Part shown: positions 60,491-64,000 of the stretch, piece by piece
How positions within the stretch are numbered: the stretch's first letter is position 1
How the letters are laid out: each line of letters opens with the position of its first letter
Assembly (NCBI GenBank): GCA_014529385.2
Contig: CM043971.1
Location: 59,724,709-59,788,708 of the forward strand
Reading direction: 5' to 3'
DNA from: Adiantum capillus-veneris
Lineage: Eukaryota > Streptophyta > Polypodiopsida > Polypodiales > Pteridaceae
DNA length: 64,000 bases
Translations under genes and position numbers: made by a program
Notes under the pieces: model-generated
The model's database searches: none
What the model was told of the DNA's origin: nothing
The model's input: the letters and a program-made list of their open reading frames with translations, nothing else

Positions 60491-60762
60491 ACCTGCATTA
60501 AACACACGAATATTTAAACTTAATATTGAATGAATAGAGTAGACAATGACGCAAAGACCATTAAATACAATGACGTAATGACGCATATAAATACAATGAC
60601 GCAATGAATTGAGTGATAGAAGAGGCAAGTCGAAAACTCAGAATTTTCAATCAAAAGATGTGAGCGCGAGTAGAAAAGAGCGTTATACACCATGGAAGGT
60701 ACTTAGAGAGCCAGAGCTTTTACAACACGGAGCAAAATTGTTCAAATACAATATTTGTGGAT

Positions 60763-62666
60763 TTAAGAGATCTCTCTCTCATCCTCGCATAACTCATGAT
60801 AACTTCCTATATCTATATAGAGCTCTCCATTTAAACACATATCCTCTGTTTCATTTTGTAGCTCCTCTGCATGCACCCCATATAGAGTAGTAGCATCTTG
60901 ATGCTCGTCTGGCACCACCGCAACGGCTTCTGATTGAGCATCTTCTCTGATCTCCTCCATTGATGCCGTTGTGATTGGCACATGGTAGCCTTCATACGTC
61001 CTTGCACTACGAGGGGCTACCTCTATGACGTACCACCGGTTTGATGTAGACTTTGTAGGATGAAATATTACCTGCCAGAGCCACATAACTTACATGAGAG
61101 CTTTCAAGCACATAACTTGTAAAAGGTAGATTTGCTTCTTCTGTGAGGGTGCCCTACGTGCATTCAGTCTAGGTCCACATGTGACACATACTCTGTATCT
61201 GCTTGTTTGAAGCCCTGCATGTATACACATGATAATAGATCAACTATGGGAAAAAACAAGATTTACAGTGTCTGAGTGAGGAGTGTCAATAGATCACCTG
61301 AGCATTCTGTTAGCCCGGGATAGTCATGCATGGTCCACATTAGAATGCCTCTGATCAAAGCATTCCGTCATCCTGTGTGTCGGCTCATATCCACCACCTC
61401 TATGCCAATCCACAATTGTTGTAGCTCTTCCAATAGTGGACGAAGATACACATCCATATTCCCCACTTTATATCGCCCTGGCACAATCAAGCTTAGCCAT
61501 AGGTGCCCCTTCTTCGTAGTCAACCACGGGGGAATGTTGTAGTTGACGATGACAACGGGCCATACACTGTAAGATGTTGATCTTTGACCAAATGGATTTA
61601 CGCCATCCATAGCCAGGCCTAAGCGCAAATTTCGAGCTTCCCTGGCAAAATCCGACCATGTTTCATCTATATGTTTCCAGGCTGCACAATCTGCAGGAAT
61701 TCGTAGCACACCATCCGAAGATTTATTCTCCTCATGCCATGATGCTAGGGCGGCCATGGACTTACATTCGAAGAAATGCTTGATGCGAGGAAGCAGAGGA
61801 AAATGTCGCAAAACCTTTTGTGGAATTTTTGTCCCGTGGAGATCTACTCGATATCTTTCGGAATCACATTTCGGACACTTCTCCATGTCTATGTATTCCC
61901 CTCTGAAAAGAATGCAGTCATTAGGACAAGCGTGGATAGAATTGTAATCCATCCCCAAGTTTCGCAAAATCTTTCTTGCTTCATCTCGGGAATCTGGCAT
62001 CACATTGTCAGCTGGTAGTATGTGCTCTCTAAGCAATCTACACAACATAAAAAAACGATACAGTCGTGTAAAAATCTATCAGATCATTATACATTTAGAG
62101 TTTTATTAAAGTAAACTAATTGTAATAGATCACGTAAAAAGCGCTGTGATGCTAGTGTCACTCCATCCAAACTTTGCCTGCATGTTGAGAAGAACCAGGA
62201 GTGCTTTCAATCTAGACATACGTGCTCCATTATACAATGGCGTATCGGCTTCACTTTTCATATCATCATAGATAAGCCTTTCTGAATCCATGATCGTCTC
62301 GATCATTTCATCAATCTCGGGCTCAAACATTGCCTCGTTGGGAATGTGCTCTGCATGATCATCCCCCGAGCTGTCAGAGGCTACATCTTGTGGCCTCACA
62401 TATGCTGCTTGACCAAAGCGCTTGCGAACACGTCTATTGGGTTGCAAGATTGCTGCTTGTTGGCCAGCGTCAGAGTCCGACGAGTTATAATTGGCAACAA
62501 CTCGATCTATAATAGATGGATCGAACTCGCCAAATTCGCGAACGTGCTGCAAAGAAACACGTCTTGTCCGTCGCACAACATGCTTGCATTGATTACAAGG
62601 ATATAAGACCCTCGTTGAGAGATAGGTGTTTCGGTTGGACGGTCCCACATCCTCGTCACTACTCAT
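60763..62666 (-). pseudogene. TNP2-type CACTA transposase (TNPD), internally deleted
   Basis: ATG at 62666. Exon 1 (62666-62134) has a transposase-associated zinc-like start (YPCNQCKHVVRR) and an acidic middle. Intron 62133-62038 (GTGATC...GTAG). Exon 2 (62037-61298) holds TNP2 motifs: ILRNLGMDYNSIHACPNDC, CPKCDSERY and PRIKHFF, then LGLAMDGVNPFG, IPPWLTTKKGHLWLSLIVPG and MWTMHDYPGL. One TGA lies at 61368-61370. Intron 61297-61215 (GTGATC...CAG). Exon 3 starts with YRVCVTCGPRLNARR and then passes, via a TAA near 61090, into a C-terminal-type segment (VIFHPTKSTSNRWYVIEVAPRS, 61086-60763) like the DUF4216 tail. The large central part of TNP2 proteins is missing, so it is not autonomous. Confidence 0.83.
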
Positions 62667-62728
62667 AATGAGGATAAAAATCTTATAACCTGGACAAAAA
62701 ATTTAATATTCTATTGGCATTCTTCGTC

Positions 62729-62764
<36 letters not shown>

Positions 62765-63180
62765 ACCTCACATTCTCTAGTCATGTCCAATCCCCGCACA
62801 CCTCGGTCTAGAGGTGCACGAAGATCAGAACCACCGGGTTATAATCTCGTCTTTATTGGTCAATACCTATATTTGTGGGTATAAGAAATCTACACACCCA
62901 CGTCTACATGATACTGCATGTAGTGGACAAAACCCCTTTGCCTCTTCTCTAGCTGTAGCACTTCACAACATCTTAACATCTTTTCACAGTAGATCTTTTC
63001 ACTGTTCGTCTAACTCTAAACCCTAAATCGTAAGTAATTCTTGCGTGGACTCGATCTAACGTAAATAAGCATAAATCTAACTAAAAATAAACCTAAATCT
63101 AATTTAACGTAAGTCTACATCTAACCTAATCTTTAACGTCTTTTGGGATAGTTTCCTACGACGTTAAAACTCTCTTCTTC

Positions 63181-63220
<40 letters not shown>

Positions 63221-63351
63221 ACCTAAATAAACCTAAGTCTAATCTAATATAACATAAATCTAAATCTAACATAAATTATGTTATATTAAAAACAAAAAAC
63301 TAAACTAACAGGGATTATAAGAACCTTAAAACTGATTTAACACATAATTTT
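62667..63351. other. CACTA upstream region; small ORF and CT run
   Basis: (CT)n at 62735-62761 precedes a plus-strand ATG at 62783 with 33 codons (RTPRSRGARRSEPPGY). That ORF ends TAA at 62884 and contains a GTATAAG donor-like site just before the stop. It could be a 5' exon of a plus-strand gene or chance. The rest, including a GT run at 63184-63214, has no coding signal. Confidence 0.4.
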
Positions 63352-63926
63352 TCACATAACTCGGCAAGAGTTGGCATTCTCATCACTAAAGATGTGAGAG
63401 TTAACTTCCGGCGGTGACGCTGCCTCATCTCCATCCACATCTGACGACAGCAATTGGCCCTTTAGACCGTTCTTGCTCTTGCTACTAACTTTGAAGTTGC
63501 TGTTGAATGACTAGAGGTTGTCTAGATGGTCAATGTGTCGGGGATGTAGTGACTCTTGCCGCCCTGAAGATCCACCTTCTTCCCTATCTTCTGAAGACAT
63601 TTCACCAGTACTTTTGGATTGACGGAGCCCACCATGAGTGAAGGCAGCAATACCCTATATTCCATTGAGGGCTTTCTTCACCCGCTTCATGCAGGCATCG
63701 CAGTCTATGGAGACCTAAATCTAATCTAATATAACGTAAATCTAAATCTAGCGTAAATAAACGTAAATCTAGTTAAAAATAAACCTAAATCTAATCTAAT
63801 TTAACTTAAATAAACCTAAATCTAATTTAACGTAAGTCTACATCTAACCTAATCTTTAACGTCTTTTAGGATAGTTTCCTACGACGTTATAACTCTCTTC
63901 TTCTTGTGTGTGTGCGCGTGTGTGGA
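63058..63926. repeat. Direct repeats flanking the HIPP exon
   Basis: A ~100-150-bp sequence with TAACGTAAGTCTACATCTAA, GATAGTTTCCTACGACGTTA and TCTTCTTCTTGTGTGTG words occurs at 63058-63215 and again at 63751-63926 (offset about 722 bp). A linked phrase (ACCTAAAT...TCTAATCTAATATAAC) occurs at 63219-63277 and 63713-63757. The HIPP exon lies between the copies. Confidence 0.85.
63352..63714 (-). pseudogene. Heavy-metal-associated isoprenylated plant protein (HIPP) exon, broken
   Basis: The minus-strand frame opens after a TTTAG acceptor-like site at 63715-63717 with SIDCDACMKRVKKALNGI, an HMA metal-binding signature (CXXC plus the RVKKAL helix). It continues through a Ser/Gly/Asp-rich linker and ends CRVM-TGA at 63352-63354, which fits a CaaX prenylation box. 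HMA plus CaaX is the definition of the plant HIPP family (metal or protein binding, membrane-attached by a farnesyl group). Two nonsense codons interrupt it: TAG at 63655-63657 (directly after the HMA helix) and TAG at 63511-63513. The rest of the HMA fold, the N-terminal strand, would be in an exon beyond the acceptor. It lies upstream of the CACTA transposase on the same strand and is either captured by the transposon or a flanking host pseudogene. Confidence 0.72.
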
Positions 63927-64000
63927 TGTGTGTGCCAATAAAAAGAGATAAATGGTATAACCTTTCTATCACCCATGCCAAGTATGATAGATTGATTATG

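Larger units (their letters stand above)
58493..64000 (-). mobile_element. CACTA (En/Spm) DNA transposon, partial (right end outside window)
   Basis: The left end CACTACAAGAGG at 58493 is a CACTA terminal inverted repeat. It is followed by a dense subterminal array, then a TNPA/Ptta-like gene and a TNP2-type transposase, both on the minus strand as expected when this is the 3' end of the element. The base triplet before the end is TCA, a possible 3-bp target duplication. No CCTCTTGTAGTG end was found up to 64000, so the element appears to exceed 5.5 kb and may include the HIPP exon at 63352-63714. Confidence 0.85.

Noticed and set aside
59465-60507. Alternative frames in the TNPA-like first exon (60025-60507 minus, 60150-60428 plus)
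   Set aside because: The region is GC-rich and low-complexity, so other frames stay open by chance. Only the chosen frame continues into the conserved domain and spliced exons.
63058-63280. Telomere-like CCTAAA repeats
   Set aside because: Words such as ACCTAAATCTAA occur irregularly and are not the CCCTAAA tandem heptamer.

Overview
The window is repeat-rich plant nuclear DNA. Nearly everything recognisable is mobile-element sequence: Ty3/gypsy and Ty1/copia LTR retrotransposons, CACTA (En/Spm) DNA transposons and very long microsatellites. The one host-type gene piece is a broken heavy-metal-associated isoprenylated plant protein (HIPP) exon. Plant-type elements, short GT-AG introns in the CACTA genes and the HIPP exon point to a land plant. 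The gypsy proteins remind me of those in large genomes of non-seed plants (ferns, lycophytes, bryophytes), but I cannot fix the species. No rRNA, tRNA or intact housekeeping gene was seen.

Region 1 (1-25.86 kb): one giant minus-strand Ty3/gypsy element inserted in a CT microsatellite. Its LTRs are at 24926-25860 (5') and 47-965 (3'), with a PBS at 24907-24924 and a PPT at 966-979. In element order it holds a palindrome-bearing leader, gag, protease, RT-RNase H, an integrase with two tandem zinc-binding modules, a second retropepsin-like domain after the integrase, a basic ORF, a second palindrome-bearing spacer, and a ~1,150-codon extra reading frame with a coiled coil that runs into the 3' LTR. 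It is interrupted by a young Ty1/copia element (15786-21062, TSD TAAGG) and by a solo LTR (13512-14394, TSD GTTAG).

Region 2 (25.86-34.96 kb): CT/GA, GA and CA microsatellites, an orphan CACTA terminus (ends at 26520), and two decayed minus-strand gypsy remnants (28.55-30.69 kb and 32.80-33.70 kb).

Region 3 (34.96-58.49 kb): two copies of a nested block (34960-43661 and 46457-54882). Each holds a CCHC gag-like relic, a copia gag, and the 5' LTR and gag of a plus-strand gypsy element. The second copy continues through PR-RT-RNase H-INT to about 57.96 kb. The first copy ends abruptly at a dispersed repeat that also occurs at 32242-32637.

Region 4 (58.49-64 kb): the left end of a CACTA element with a GTCGCTA subterminal array, a three-exon TNPA/Ptta-like gene, an internally deleted TNP2-type transposase with introns and, upstream on the same strand, the HIPP exon. 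The other CACTA end is not in the window, so the HIPP exon may be captured cargo.

All protein-coding elements carry nonsense codons, frameshifts or deletions. The copia element is the least damaged. All calls come from reading the sequence; no database search was run.
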